DNA of 64,000 nucleotides. It comes from Myxacorys chilensis ATA2-1-KO14. Lineage in GTDB: Bacteria; Cyanobacteriota; Cyanobacteriia; Leptolyngbyales; Leptolyngbyaceae. The notes under the pieces were generated by a model. That model did not search any database. It had not been told where the DNA came from and saw only the letters and a program-made list of their open reading frames with translations. The position numbers and the translations under genes were made by a program. Position 1 is the first letter of the stretch; each line of letters opens with the position of its first letter. The stretch lies in assembly GCA_019359275.1 (NCBI GenBank), contig JAHHHP010000010.1, positions 33,887 through 97,886 on the forward strand, in the 5' to 3' direction. This document shows positions 8,791 through 17,674 of this stretch, piece by piece.

Positions 8791-11700
8791 ATGTCTGACA
8801 AAACGATTCGCCAACAAACGTACTCGTACTTTCTGACGGAAGCTCAAGATTTGCTGCACAGCATTGAGCAAGATTTGTTGAGCTTGCGCCAGGAGCGCTC
8901 TCCTGCTAAAGTTCATAGCTTAATGAGAGCCGCCCATACTCTCAAAGGGGCAGCCGCTAGCGTTGGGTTTAATGACATTAAAACGATTTCGCACTCGCTA
9001 GAAGATGTGTTTAAAGCCCTCTATAACCCAGAGGTCGAGATCGATACCGAGCTAGAGACGCTGTTGTTTGAGGGCTACGAGTGCTTGCGCTTGCCCCTAA
9101 TGAGTGTCCTTAGCACAGATAATCCTGAAGTTAAGAGTAATACAAAAGTTCTGGCGCAGTCAGAAGCGGTGTTCAAGCAGTTACGCACAAAGCTAGGGCA
9201 GCACTTTGATCCAGGGGCAGCAATTCCATCTTCTACGGAGTTGGGGTTTGACATCACTCAATCGCTGTTTGAAACGGGAGTGCAAGAGCGGCTAGAGCAA
9301 TTAGCGATCGCGCTCTCTAGCCCGCCTCAGCAGATTCGAGAAACGCTACAAACTCAAGCAGAGGTCTTTTTAGGGCTATCAGAATCATTAAATTTGTCGG
9401 GGTTCGGCGCGATTGCGAAGACGGCATTAGAGGCACTGAGAGTTAATCCAGATCAAAGTGCTGCGATCGCGCAAGCCGCGTTGGCAGATTTCCGACAAGG
9501 GCAACTTGCAGTCCTTGAAGGAGATCGAAGCCGTGGGGGAGAGGTTTCCGAAGCACTAAAGCAGCTGAGTCACCGAAGCGTAGAGAAGGCTACTAGTCGG
9601 GTTGATCGCCGGACTAAAGTGATGCAATCGTGGAATCGTTTCCTGCGGCTGCTTCATCGCCCTTTATGGACTGCCTCTGATTCTAAAGCGCTCCGATTAA
9701 CGCAAGGCGCAACTTCGGAGAAAACGGCTGTGCCAAGCTCCAAAGGGATTCGCGAAGCAAAGCCTGTTGGAGCATCAATTCAGCCTCAACTTCTGGTAGA
9801 GCTTGGGACTGATAAGGATGCTCAAACTGAATTAGACACAGATTCGATTCAGTTGGCTTTTCAGGAGCTAGAGCATTCTTTAGACACCCCTTCATCCACT
9901 TTCAGCTTAACGCCTGAAATCTCTAGCGACGGACTTAGTACGCAAGGCTTTGAGGTTTGGGATGACGAACCTCTGGAGACAACGCAAGCTGAACTGCAGC
10001 CATCTCAGCCATCAGCCCAACTGATTCAATCATCTCAGCCACCCTCTCAGCCACCAGTTCAGCAGCCCATCACTCAACGTTTGGATACTCCGTCTGAGAA
10101 TGTGTCTCATTTGGAAGAGTCTTCTCAAATGGCAATGGTTCGGGTTAATTTAGAGCAGCTAGAATCGCTAAACTACACAACTAGTGAGCTTCTCATCCAT
10201 CAAAATCAGCAAGTTTTGCAAGACGAGCATTTGCAACTGGTTGTAAGCGAACTAATGGAGGGACTGAGACGGCATCAGCAAACAATGCTGCAATTACGGG
10301 AATGGGCAGATTGCCTATTAGTCTCTCCGGAAACTTTGGTGAACCGCCGCGATCGCCGATCAACTGCAGGCGACGGGCTAAAAATAAAATTTGATGCCCT
10401 CGAACTTGATCAGCACAATGAAGTGCATGAATTACTGCAATCTGCTTTAGAAGAGTTAGTACCGCTAGAGATGGAGGCAGAAGCCATCGAGTTACGTGTC
10501 CGGCAAGCCGCGATCGCACGGAACCAACAAGGACGCCTATTAAACTACTTGCGCGATGACTTAATGCTGGCTCGTATGATGCCGATCGGCACAGTTTTAA
10601 ACCGTCTTCCGCGAATTGTGCAGCAGCTAACAGAAACCTACGGCAAACACGTTGAGCTACGGCTGAGTGGGACGCAGGTTCTCGTTGATAAGGCAGTTGC
10701 CGAGAAGTTATTTGATCCATTGCTGCATTTGATTCGGAATGCCTTTGATCATGGAATTGAAGCGGCTGAAATTCGGAGTCAGCAAGGAAAACCAGAGATA
10801 GGATGCATTGCAATTCGGGCTTATCAGCAGGGAAACCGAACGCTGATTGATGTGCAAGATGACGGCGGCGGGCTGGACTTGCACCAAATTTGTCAGCGCG
10901 GTTTTGAGTTACGGCAACTACCTTCTGCTCAAGTAGAACAGTTTTCGCCAGCAGAATTACTGAATTTGCTGTTTGAGCCAGGGTTTTCGACCGCTAAACA
11001 GGTGACTGAACTGTCTGGACGAGGCGTTGGCTTGGACGTGGTGCGATCGCATATTCAATCATTGCGAGGCAATATCACCGTTGCATCGGATTTACATCGG
11101 GGCACCACGTTTTCATTGCAATTGCCATTGACGCTGATGAGTGCGCGATTACTCGTTTGCCAAGTTGGGCAGGCGGTTTATGGCTTCTTATCAGACGAAG
11201 TGGAGCGGATTGTTGCTCCGAATGCAGAACAGCTTGAAGTGGTTGGCAGTACACGAGTTTTTCACTGGCAGCAAGGGGAGGAAGAATGTTCTGCTCCAGT
11301 GCATCGAATTTCTCAACTTGTGAGCTACACCACAAGGCTGACAGTTCCAGAATCGCCGCAAAACTCAATACAAGAGATCGGAACAGTTTCTACCCCTTTG
11401 TTATTAGTACGACGACAGGGAGAATGGGTCGGGCTGGAAGTTGAGCGAATTATTGGTGAGCAGGAGTTGGTGATTCGACCCATGGGAACGGCTCTGACGC
11501 CGCCGCCTTACATCTATGGATGTAGCGTGTTAGGAGACGGACGCTTAATTCTCGTCATTGATGGGGTGACGCTTGTGCAGCAAACCCTTCTCGCTAGAAA
11601 GGAGTTGCTGGGAGTATCGTCTAAAGTTTTGCTGACCGAAAAGGATGAACTCCATGCTGCAGATCTACCTCCTGAAATTGAACCAGAAGTGCCCGTTCAG

Positions 11701-12081
11701 ACGGCAGGCTGCGTTCTGGTGGTTGACGACTCCATCACCGTTAGACAAGCGCTGACGTTCACCTTTCAAGAAGCAGGATATAACGTCATTCAGGCGCAAG
11801 ATGGGTTAGATGCGATCGCACAACTCCAGCAGAATCCTAATATTCAACTTATAACCTGCGACGTTGAGATGCCTCGCCTGAATGGATTTGAGTTTCTCAT
11901 GCGCTACACCCAGCAATCTAAGCTCAAGCAAGTTCCGGTGATTATGCTGACCTCACGAAGTAATCAAAAGCATCAGCAGCTTGCGGTGCAGTTGGGTGCT
12001 TCAGCCTATATGACAAAACCATTTTCAGAAGATGCTCTTCTGAGTTTAGTGAGTAATTTGATTAGAAAGGAAGTCATGTGA
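8791..12081 (+). CDS. cheA: Hybrid CheA histidine kinase with C-terminal receiver (PixL/PilL type)
   Basis: About 1096 residues from ATG 8791 (an in-frame TTG at 8782 is less likely). Domains: Hpt with phospho-acceptor His49 in RAAHTLKGAA; a long variable linker rich in Gln/Ser/Pro (about 290-450); a dimerisation region; the HATPase domain with N box LLHLIRNAFDHGIE, DDGGGLD and GRGVGLDVVRSHI; a CheW-like regulatory domain; and a receiver domain with phospho-acceptor Asp1024 in CDVEMP and Lys in MTKPF. This is the usual architecture of the cyanobacterial phototaxis and pilus CheA. It should phosphorylate the CheY-like and PatA-like regulators of the same operon. Its stop codon overlaps the next start (TGATG). 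Confidence 0.94.
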   Translation: MSDKTIRQQTYSYFLTEAQDLLHSIEQDLLSLRQERSPAKVHSLMRAAHTLKGAAASVGFNDIKTISHSLEDVFKALYNPEVEIDTELETLLFEGYECLRLPLMSVLSTDNPEVKSNTKVLAQSEAVFKQLRTKLGQHFDPGAAIPSSTELGFDITQSLFETGVQERLEQLAIALSSPPQQIRETLQTQAEVFLGLSESLNLSGFGAIAKTALEALRVNPDQSAAIAQAALADFRQGQLAVLEGDRSRGGEVSEALKQLSHRSVEKATSRVDRRTKVMQSWNRFLRLLHRPLWTASDSKALRLTQGATSEKTAVPSSKGIREAKPVGASIQPQLLVELGTDKDAQTELDTDSIQLAFQELEHSLDTPSSTFSLTPEISSDGLSTQGFEVWDDEPLETTQAELQPSQPSAQLIQSSQPPSQPPVQQPITQRLDTPSENVSHLEESSQMAMVRVNLEQLESLNYTTSELLIHQNQQVLQDEHLQLVVSELMEGLRRHQQTMLQLREWADCLLVSPETLVNRRDRRSTAGDGLKIKFDALELDQHNEVHELLQSALEELVPLEMEAEAIELRVRQAAIARNQQGRLLNYLRDDLMLARMMPIGTVLNRLPRIVQQLTETYGKHVELRLSGTQVLVDKAVAEKLFDPLLHLIRNAFDHGIEAAEIRSQQGKPEIGCIAIRAYQQGNRTLIDVQDDGGGLDLHQICQRGFELRQLPSAQVEQFSPAELLNLLFEPGFSTAKQVTELSGRGVGLDVVRSHIQSLRGNITVASDLHRGTTFSLQLPLTLMSARLLVCQVGQAVYGFLSDEVERIVAPNAEQLEVVGSTRVFHWQQGEEECSAPVHRISQLVSYTTRLTVPESPQNSIQEIGTVSTPLLLVRRQGEWVGLEVERIIGEQELVIRPMGTALTPPPYIYGCSVLGDGRLILVIDGVTLVQQTLLARKELLGVSSKVLLTEKDELHAADLPPEIEPEVPVQTAGCVLVVDDSITVRQALTFTFQEAGYNVIQAQDGLDAIAQLQQNPNIQLITCDVEMPRLNGFEFLMRYTQQSKLKQVPVIMLTSRSNQKHQQLAVQLGASAYMTKPFSEDALLSLVSNLIRKEVM

Positions 12082-12578
12082 TGACAATGTTAGCGCCGCG
12101 CTCTAAGTCAACGTCAGTCGAGACTGTGCTTAAAGTGATTGTTTTCTCGATTGCCGGATATCGGTTAGCTCTACCGCTGGAGTCAGTGCTACGCGTAGTG
12201 AACGCGCCTGTGACTGTGATGTCATCGAGCGCAAACGAGCCATTGAATGGGGTGGAGTTAGTTCACCTTAAACACTTAGCAATCTCAGTTCTCAATCTCT
12301 ATTCTCATCTTAGCCTGAAGCAAGTGGACTCCGTCCCGCAATACGGGCAATTTCTAATTGTGACGCAAGCTGGAGGAGAACTCTGTGCCCTTCGAGTCGA
12401 TACGCCGCCTGATTTGGTTGAGTTAGATGCGGCTACACTTCGACAGTTACCTGCCCCTTACCAGCAACATCACCCGCTTAGTATCGCAAGTCGTGTAGCG
12501 GTGTTGCCTCAAGGTAAAGCAACGTCCGTGATCTTTTTGCTAGATATGGAGCGAGTGTTGCAAGTAATTGGTGGTTGA
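12081..12578 (+). CDS. Second CheW-like coupling protein
   Basis: About 165 residues from ATG 12081, overlapping the cheA stop by one base, so translation is probably coupled; an in-frame GTG sits at 12078. The fold is CheW-like: KVIVFSIAGYRLALPLESV at the start, NGVELVHLKHLAISVLNL in the middle and a conserved C-terminal strand region. Sequence similarity to the first CheW of the operon is low by eye. It may couple a different receptor or stabilise the array. The ribosome site would be AGAAAGGAAG at 12064-12073, inside cheA. Confidence 0.85.
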   Translation: MTMLAPRSKSTSVETVLKVIVFSIAGYRLALPLESVLRVVNAPVTVMSSSANEPLNGVELVHLKHLAISVLNLYSHLSLKQVDSVPQYGQFLIVTQAGGELCALRVDTPPDLVELDAATLRQLPAPYQQHHPLSIASRVAVLPQGKATSVIFLLDMERVLQVIGG

Positions 12579-12607
12579 ACGGCAAGCTGTTATTTAACCA
12601 CAGGCTA

Positions 12608-13585
12608 TTATTTAACCAATAGATTAACCAATAGAGTTTTCCAGATGTAGAAAGGGCTAAAGAGCCTACCGACAAAAAACTCCATTTCGCAAGCCGCAAC
12701 GAGATCAACGGAGAGAACGCGGCGATTTTTAAGAAAATAAAGGGAGATTTTGCGGAGGTCGTTGAACAGCAGGAACGGAAACATGAGCGGTCTTTGCCAA
12801 GGGCGAAACCGCAACATTCTAAAGCGGTGCTGGCTCAGACCAATAGTGCGAAAGAAATTCAGAAGATACGATCGCTCAAGTCGCCACTCAGGAATTTGAT
12901 GCACGATCGTCATGCTTGGGTTGTACCAGATTTCCCAACCTGCAAGCTTGATGTGCGACAGCGCTTCCGTTTCTTCACCTTTGAGCGCAAAGCCATTTTT
13001 CACTGGGCCTTGAACAATTTGCTTAGAAGAAACGTGGTCTAACCAGACCTGCCTGCGGATGACAAGCCCTGCGCCAACGGGAAGCCCGCGTTTGTAAAAA
13101 TCATAGCGGAAACTGTCTTTCCGCTCCATGGTGGGCAAATAGTGAGCAATGCGATGAAAGTTTTGAGGCGGTTCGACTTCGTATTTTGGTAGAATCCGGC
13201 TGCCGTATGCACCTGCGTTCGGGTACTGTTGTCCAAACGTGTAGGCTGCCGCAACCCAAGTTAGAGTGGGGATGTTATCGTCATCGAGAAATCCGATCAG
13301 AGCGCCCTTTGCAGCTTCGATGGCCCGACGACGCGCGATCGCGGCTCCTTGCTGTGGCTCAAAAATATAGCGCAGTTCACAGGACTGATTCCATTCACTT
13401 TGATAGTGCTTGACAACTTCTGCCGTATTGTCAGTACTGTTGTTATCAACAACAACAATTTCCCAATGAAGCTCTTCAGTATTTGTTTGCAAACGCAATT
13501 GCTCTAGTATGGCTGGGAGCTTGCTTGCTGCGTTGTAGCTCCGAATGACAATAGTAATATCTAACTGGTCTGATGAGCAGGGCAT
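12608..13585 (-). CDS. hpsE: Family 2 glycosyltransferase, HpsE-like (hormogonium polysaccharide)
   Basis: About 325 residues from ATG 13585; an in-frame TTG at 13627 would add 14. GT-A fold signatures: ITIVIRSYN, VVVDNNSTDNT, GFLDDDNIP (metal-binding DxD type), then GAGLVIRR and GEETEALSHI. The closing region GWEIWYNP, IPEWRLE and IGLSQHRFRM resembles from memory HpsE, a glycosyltransferase for the polysaccharide secreted during hormogonium gliding. Its place beside a phototaxis operon fits a motility role. The C terminus is amphipathic and may touch the membrane. The transferred sugar is unknown. The GT2 call is firm; the HpsE name is moderately sure. Confidence 0.7.
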   Translation of the reverse strand: MPCSSDQLDITIVIRSYNAASKLPAILEQLRLQTNTEELHWEIVVVDNNSTDNTAEVVKHYQSEWNQSCELRYIFEPQQGAAIARRRAIEAAKGALIGFLDDDNIPTLTWVAAAYTFGQQYPNAGAYGSRILPKYEVEPPQNFHRIAHYLPTMERKDSFRYDFYKRGLPVGAGLVIRRQVWLDHVSSKQIVQGPVKNGFALKGEETEALSHIKLAGWEIWYNPSMTIVHQIPEWRLERSYLLNFFRTIGLSQHRFRMLRFRPWQRPLMFPFLLFNDLRKISLYFLKNRRVLSVDLVAACEMEFFVGRLFSPFYIWKTLLVNLLVK

Positions 13586-13591
13586 AGTATC

Positions 13592-13609
13592 GATACAGAA
13601 TTCTGTATC
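13592..13609. promoter_or_regulatory. 18-base perfect palindrome upstream of hpsE-like gene
   Basis: GATACAGAA followed directly by TTCTGTATC, 6 bases upstream of the likely ATG at 13585. It could be an operator or could hide the start in a hairpin. If translation starts at TTG 13627 it would instead be coding. Confidence 0.35.
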
Positions 13610-13660
13610 TCTAAGTTGCCCAACCAAAGGGATTTTGTCACGATTCGCGCAAGGAACCGC

Positions 13661-13698
13661 AAAAAAGAGACACCTGCATTAAAAAAATTGAGGTGTCT
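13661..13698 (-). terminator. Intrinsic terminator of the 13745-14113 gene
   Basis: Read on the minus strand: stem AGACACCT (13698-13691) pairing with AGGTGTCT (13675-13668), then CTTTTTT at 13667-13661. This is a standard hairpin plus U-tract, placed after the upstream gene and before the glycosyltransferase gene. Confidence 0.8.
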
Positions 13699-13744
13699 TT
13701 AGCCGTGGAATATTGACGCTAACTAGACCTGAATCTGAAAATGA

Positions 13745-14113
13745 CTAGGTGTAAAGATCAGCTTTGGCGCGATCGCTCAGTAGCACTGAACCCTTAGCAT
13801 CCATGCTAAAGTCTTCTCCGGGTTGCAGCCCCTGATGAATGAGTTGCTTGTAAAGCGTAATGGTTGTGATCCGGCGAATCTCTCTCATCACGTAACCTGG
13901 AATGATTTGTTCGACTGCCCAGCAAAACGCGAGAGGGTCTACCCAAAGAAGGCGCTCTAAGCTAACAATCACGATTCCTGCAACATCTCGTAGGGTTAAT
14001 TGGCATCTGAGACCAACGATGATAGATTTACCGATGTCAGCGTTGCGAGTCGCTAGAGCACAAGTCAGTCTACTAATTTCAGATTCTAGGTGCAGATGAG
14101 TTGTTTCTTGCAC
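13745..14113 (-). CDS. Conserved hypothetical protein
   Basis: About 122 residues from a GTG at 14113, chosen because TTGGAGAAA lies about 10 bases upstream; an in-frame ATG at 14218 would add 35 residues with no support. The sequence has a Leu/Ile-rich middle (GIVIVSLERLLWVDPLAFCWAVEQIIPGY split over two helices) and a C terminus with GLQPGEDFSMDAKG. I do not recognise the family. It is followed by a clear intrinsic terminator, which supports expression. The divergent neighbour is a GH57 hydrolase gene. Confidence 0.55.
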   Translation of the reverse strand: MQETTHLHLESEISRLTCALATRNADIGKSIIVGLRCQLTLRDVAGIVIVSLERLLWVDPLAFCWAVEQIIPGYVMREIRRITTITLYKQLIHQGLQPGEDFSMDAKGSVLLSDRAKADLYT

Positions 14114-14444
14114 GGGCTGCTTTCTCCAAGGTTTGTAACGTTTCGTCAATTCGCTGGAATTTTGAAAAGTATACCTTGAGATAGATTTTTGGATTAGAAG
14201 AAATAGGTAGTTTAACAAAACTTTTTAGTTCTAACTTGTAGAAAATAGATAGCTGTTAGGCTGGCCTTTGGCTCGACGAAGAGATAAAGTAGCTCTTTGT
14301 GATTAACGGTTTCAGGGATTTACTGCTTCTTGCGGGTCTAGAGAACCTGCTTTTCGCAAAGGTTCCTGCGATATGATTTGCCATAGACTACGTGTGCGTG
14401 TGATTGGCAAATATCTATCTGTTAGGAATTACGAGGAAGAACTT
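14114..14444. other. Intergenic region between divergent genes
   Basis: About 330 bases that must hold divergent promoters. A weak hairpin GAACCT/AGGTTC (14343-14348 and 14360-14365) lies in the leader of the GH57 gene. I see no RNA gene. Confidence 0.4.
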
Positions 14445-15962
14445 ATGACTATCACCGCCGATTTACACGCTCTAAATCCAATTAAGTTAGGTTTACCTAA
14501 CATTTGTGGTTGGGAATCAGAAATTGCTTCCATTGTTCAAAGTACAGATCCGGTTTTTCTTCCCACAACTAATCTCAGTCTTGAAAGCATTTCGGCTGGA
14601 TTTGCGTGTGCGCTGCACATGCATCAACCAACGACTCCCGCTGGAGCAAATGGCGAATTGATCAGCAATTTGCAGCACATGTTTGAGCATCCAAACGATG
14701 GAGATAACCACAATGCAGGCGTATTTGCGTGGTGTTATGGTCGCATGGGTGAGTTTATTCCTGACTTGGTTGCCCAAGGCTGTAATCCTCGCATTATGCT
14801 CGACTACTCCGGTAATTTGCTGTGGGGATTGCAGCAAATGGGGCGTGAGGATGTTCTGAACCATTTGAAACGAATTACCTGCGACGCTCAGTATCAGCCC
14901 TACGTCGAGTGGCTTGGCACGATGTGGAGCCATGCCGTAGTTCCGTCTACCCCCATTCCAGATATCAAACTACAGATCCAAGCTTGGCAGCAGTATTTTG
15001 CCTCGCTGTTTGGCGTTGATGCCTTGAAACGAGTCAAAGGTTTCTCGCCGCCAGAAATGCATTTACCCAACCATCCGGATACTTTGTTTCAGTACATTAA
15101 AGCGTTGAAGGAATGTGGATATCGCTGGTTGATGGTGCAAGAACATTCGGTTGAGCGGTTAGACGGATCTCAATTGCGTCATGAACAGAAATATATTCCT
15201 AATCGCTTAGTGGCAAAAAATTCTAACGGTGAAACGATCAGCATTACGGCACTGATTAAAACGCAAGGATCGGACACAAAATTGGTCGCGCAAATGCAAC
15301 CTTATTTTGAAGCAAAAGGATTGGGGAAACAGCAACTTGGTTCGGTTAGCATTCCGTCTCTTGTCACTCAAATTGCAGATGGTGAAAATGGCGGAGTGAT
15401 GATGAATGAGTACCCACGAGATTTAATTCGGGTGTATCACGAAATCCGCGATCGCGGAGAAAATCATGCCGGTACAGTAGCGATGAACGGTACGGAATAT
15501 TTGGAATTGATTGAAGCGGCGGGTGCTACGCCTGACGAGTATCCAACTATTCAAGCGGTTCAGCAGCACAAGATTTGGCAACAGGTGACTGCGGATCAGG
15601 CAACTCCTGAGAAGGTGGAAGAGGTTATTGCAACTCTTAAATCTAGCGACGATCGCTTTCACATGGATGGCGCATCGTGGACAGATGATCTCAGTTGGGT
15701 CAAAGGATACGAGAATGTTTTAGAACCCATGAATCGGTTGAGTGCTAAGTTTCATCAGAAGTATGATTCGCTCTTAAGCAGCAATCCCTCGGTGACGCAG
15801 CAAGCCGACTATCAAGAAGCACTACTCTACAATTTACTATTGCAAACGAGTTGTTTCCGCTACTGGGGACAAGGCGCTTGGACAGACTACGCGAGGGAAT
15901 TGTATCGACGAGGTGAGGCATCGATCGAGAGTCGAATGGTGAGAGAAGACTTTGGTGCCTAA
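14445..15962 (+). CDS. Glycoside hydrolase family 57 protein
   Basis: About 505 residues from ATG 14445, preceded by ACGAGGAAG. The N-terminal catalytic half shows GH57 features: CALHMHQP near residue 45 and a region with GFSPPEMHLPNHPDTLF, where the Glu is a candidate catalytic residue. GH57 enzymes are retaining alpha-amylases, 4-alpha-glucanotransferases or branching enzymes acting on glycogen-like glucans. The exact activity of this cyanobacterial subfamily is not known to me. The gene stands alone, convergent with an alpha/beta hydrolase gene. Glycogen or storage glucan turnover is the likely setting. Confidence 0.85.
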   Translation: MTITADLHALNPIKLGLPNICGWESEIASIVQSTDPVFLPTTNLSLESISAGFACALHMHQPTTPAGANGELISNLQHMFEHPNDGDNHNAGVFAWCYGRMGEFIPDLVAQGCNPRIMLDYSGNLLWGLQQMGREDVLNHLKRITCDAQYQPYVEWLGTMWSHAVVPSTPIPDIKLQIQAWQQYFASLFGVDALKRVKGFSPPEMHLPNHPDTLFQYIKALKECGYRWLMVQEHSVERLDGSQLRHEQKYIPNRLVAKNSNGETISITALIKTQGSDTKLVAQMQPYFEAKGLGKQQLGSVSIPSLVTQIADGENGGVMMNEYPRDLIRVYHEIRDRGENHAGTVAMNGTEYLELIEAAGATPDEYPTIQAVQQHKIWQQVTADQATPEKVEEVIATLKSSDDRFHMDGASWTDDLSWVKGYENVLEPMNRLSAKFHQKYDSLLSSNPSVTQQADYQEALLYNLLLQTSCFRYWGQGAWTDYARELYRRGEASIESRMVREDFGA

Positions 15963-16041
15963 ACGGGCTGTCGGAACGGGTCATTCAAAACTTCAGATAC
16001 AGCATTCAAACTAGCAATCATGCAAACAGAACCAAATGCAA

Positions 16042-17229
16042 CTATTTTGCTGTTAACACTTCCGCTCTGATCCAATTGATTAATTCCAGATTGACCTGTT
16101 CTGGGCATTCGTCATGAGCGCAGTGCCCAGCATTGTCCAGCGTCACTATTCGGAGCTTCGGGTTGTAGTTAGAAAAGCGCTCGACTGAATCAAGTGGGAT
16201 CATTCGATCTTCTTTGCCCCACAGCAGCAGCGACGGCATTTTAACGTTGCTAAAAATAGAGCGAATGCTAGGACTAAACGTTGGACTCGCCATTGCTTTA
16301 AGAATGGCGCAGAACGCTTTGGCTGAACCTTTTGTTCTCGCAGGCTTCACAAGAATCTCTAATAATTCATCGGTCACTGCTTCTTTACAGGCGTAAGCTA
16401 CGCTTGCCCAATGCCGAACAATCCAAGGCTGCCGCAACACGTAAAACAACGGATACAACACAAGCGGCGATAGTAGAATCTTTTGGAGCGTGCGGACAAA
16501 GGGACGCAGCCCTAGCGGAATAGATTCATGGTGACTGGAGGTGTCTGGTAAGCTAATCATAGCAACGCCTCGCACCATCTCAGAATGAGCAGCAGCAGTC
16601 GCCAGACACGTCAATGAACCAATCGAGTTTCCAACTAAAATAACTGGCTTATCAATAAAGGTTTTCCAAAAGTCGTGAAGCTGTTCGACCCAAAGTTCGA
16701 CAGAGTACTCAATGTCAGGTTTGTCAGAGGCCCCAAATCCAAGCAGGTCAATCGCATAGACGCTGTGAGACTTAGACAGAGCTGACATGTTCTGTCGCCA
16801 GTGCCCAATCGAGCCGCCAAATCCATGTACAAAGATGACTGGAACCTGGCTGCGAGGGTTCGGAAAAACTGTGTGGTGAACCTTCCAACCGTTCCATGTG
16901 AATGTCTGCTGATAGCCAAACCGCCGAATTCTCTCTAGGGAAGGAGCCACGTGCTGCTGCTCTTCGGCAGGTTTGAAAGCGCTATAGAGGGCTTCTGCAG
17001 TACCGTTGGAGTCAGGGTTGAGCAACAACCAGCAGAGCGCGAGAAACGCGATCGTAAAAGACTGTGCCACAGCGATCGCAGGTGGAAGTCCATGAGTAAA
17101 CGCCGTCAGGATACGATCGCCGAGAGCCAACAACCAAGCTAGGTTGCCAAACTCCCAGATATCTCTGCGGAATTGAGCAATAAACTCAGAATTGGCGGTA
17201 GGGAACTCCAAGCGCTCGCTGCTAAACAT
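16042..17229 (-). CDS. Alpha/beta hydrolase with N-terminal membrane segment
   Basis: About 395 residues from ATG 17229. Residues 30-70 contain a hydrophobic segment (AVAQSFTIAFLALCWLLL) that probably anchors the protein. The hydrolase fold begins near 125 with VIFVHGFGGSIGHW (oxyanion loop). The triad is visible: Ser in GNSIGS, Asp in GKEDRMIP, His in NAGHCAHDECPEQV. Related cyanobacterial and chloroplast hydrolases include pheophytinase-type enzymes, but the substrate cannot be read from the sequence. A possible ribosome site GAGAGG lies about 11 bases upstream. It is convergent with the GH57 gene, with only about 80 bases between them and no obvious terminator. Confidence 0.85.
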   Translation of the reverse strand: MFSSERLEFPTANSEFIAQFRRDIWEFGNLAWLLALGDRILTAFTHGLPPAIAVAQSFTIAFLALCWLLLNPDSNGTAEALYSAFKPAEEQQHVAPSLERIRRFGYQQTFTWNGWKVHHTVFPNPRSQVPVIFVHGFGGSIGHWRQNMSALSKSHSVYAIDLLGFGASDKPDIEYSVELWVEQLHDFWKTFIDKPVILVGNSIGSLTCLATAAAHSEMVRGVAMISLPDTSSHHESIPLGLRPFVRTLQKILLSPLVLYPLFYVLRQPWIVRHWASVAYACKEAVTDELLEILVKPARTKGSAKAFCAILKAMASPTFSPSIRSIFSNVKMPSLLLWGKEDRMIPLDSVERFSNYNPKLRIVTLDNAGHCAHDECPEQVNLELINWIRAEVLTAK

Positions 17230-17370
17230 AGGACAACGCCTCTCAAGCAAGGTTGTAACTAAAAGCTTCGTAAGGTGGGAACTTAGGCCAATAAAGCCCG
17301 ATTAAAAATAGACTTATCTTTACTTTGACGGACTTCTGAAAGATTGCCCTCTCTCTTACGTTACGGATTT

Positions 17371-17388
17371 GTTACAAATTGTTTACTC
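17371..17388 (+). promoter_or_regulatory. Possible HLR1-like (RpaB) direct repeat upstream of the crtO operon
   Basis: GTTACAAA at 17371-17378 fits the HLR1 half-site (G/T)TTACA(T/A)(T/A). Two bases later GTTTACTC is a poor second half. A further GTTACGGA lies at 17360. The 10-11 base spacing is right for HLR1 but the second repeat is degenerate. Confidence 0.25.
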
Positions 17389-17482
17389 CGATTGACACCT
17401 CCCTGGATAGATTTTGCTTTCTAAAAGCTAATTTTAATGAGAAGTGTTCGGTATACCAACATTTAGTTACAAGGATCACGCC

Positions 17483-17674
17483 ATGAGTGGTAATGCAAGC
17501 AAAAAAGGGCAGTCCATCAAGCCCAATGTGAATCAAAACAGCAATATTGATACAGATCCAGGTGAAACGCCAACAGAAGTAGATTACTCACGTGATGACC
17601 AAGATGTTACGCCTGTAAACCCGGATGCGATGGAAAGACCAGATACTCACTCTAACGAGAAAGACAAAGAGTAA
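17483..17674 (+). CDS. Small acidic disordered protein of unknown function
   Basis: A 63-residue protein from ATG 17483, with AAGGAT 9 bases upstream; an in-frame ATG at 17444 is unsupported. It is made almost wholly of polar and acidic residues (Asp, Glu, Asn, Pro, Thr, Lys) with no hydrophobic core, so it should be intrinsically disordered. Its TAA is followed directly by the crtO ATG, so the two are one operon with probably coupled translation. I do not recognise it. It could be a small stress protein or simply a leader peptide. Confidence 0.6.
   Translation: MSGNASKKGQSIKPNVNQNSNIDTDPGETPTEVDYSRDDQDVTPVNPDAMERPDTHSNEKDKE

Noticed and set aside
10193..10813. A 206-codon open frame on the minus strand opposite cheA
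   Set aside because: It lies wholly antisense to the strongly supported CheA coding sequence, has a composition shaped by the complementary codons and matches no family.
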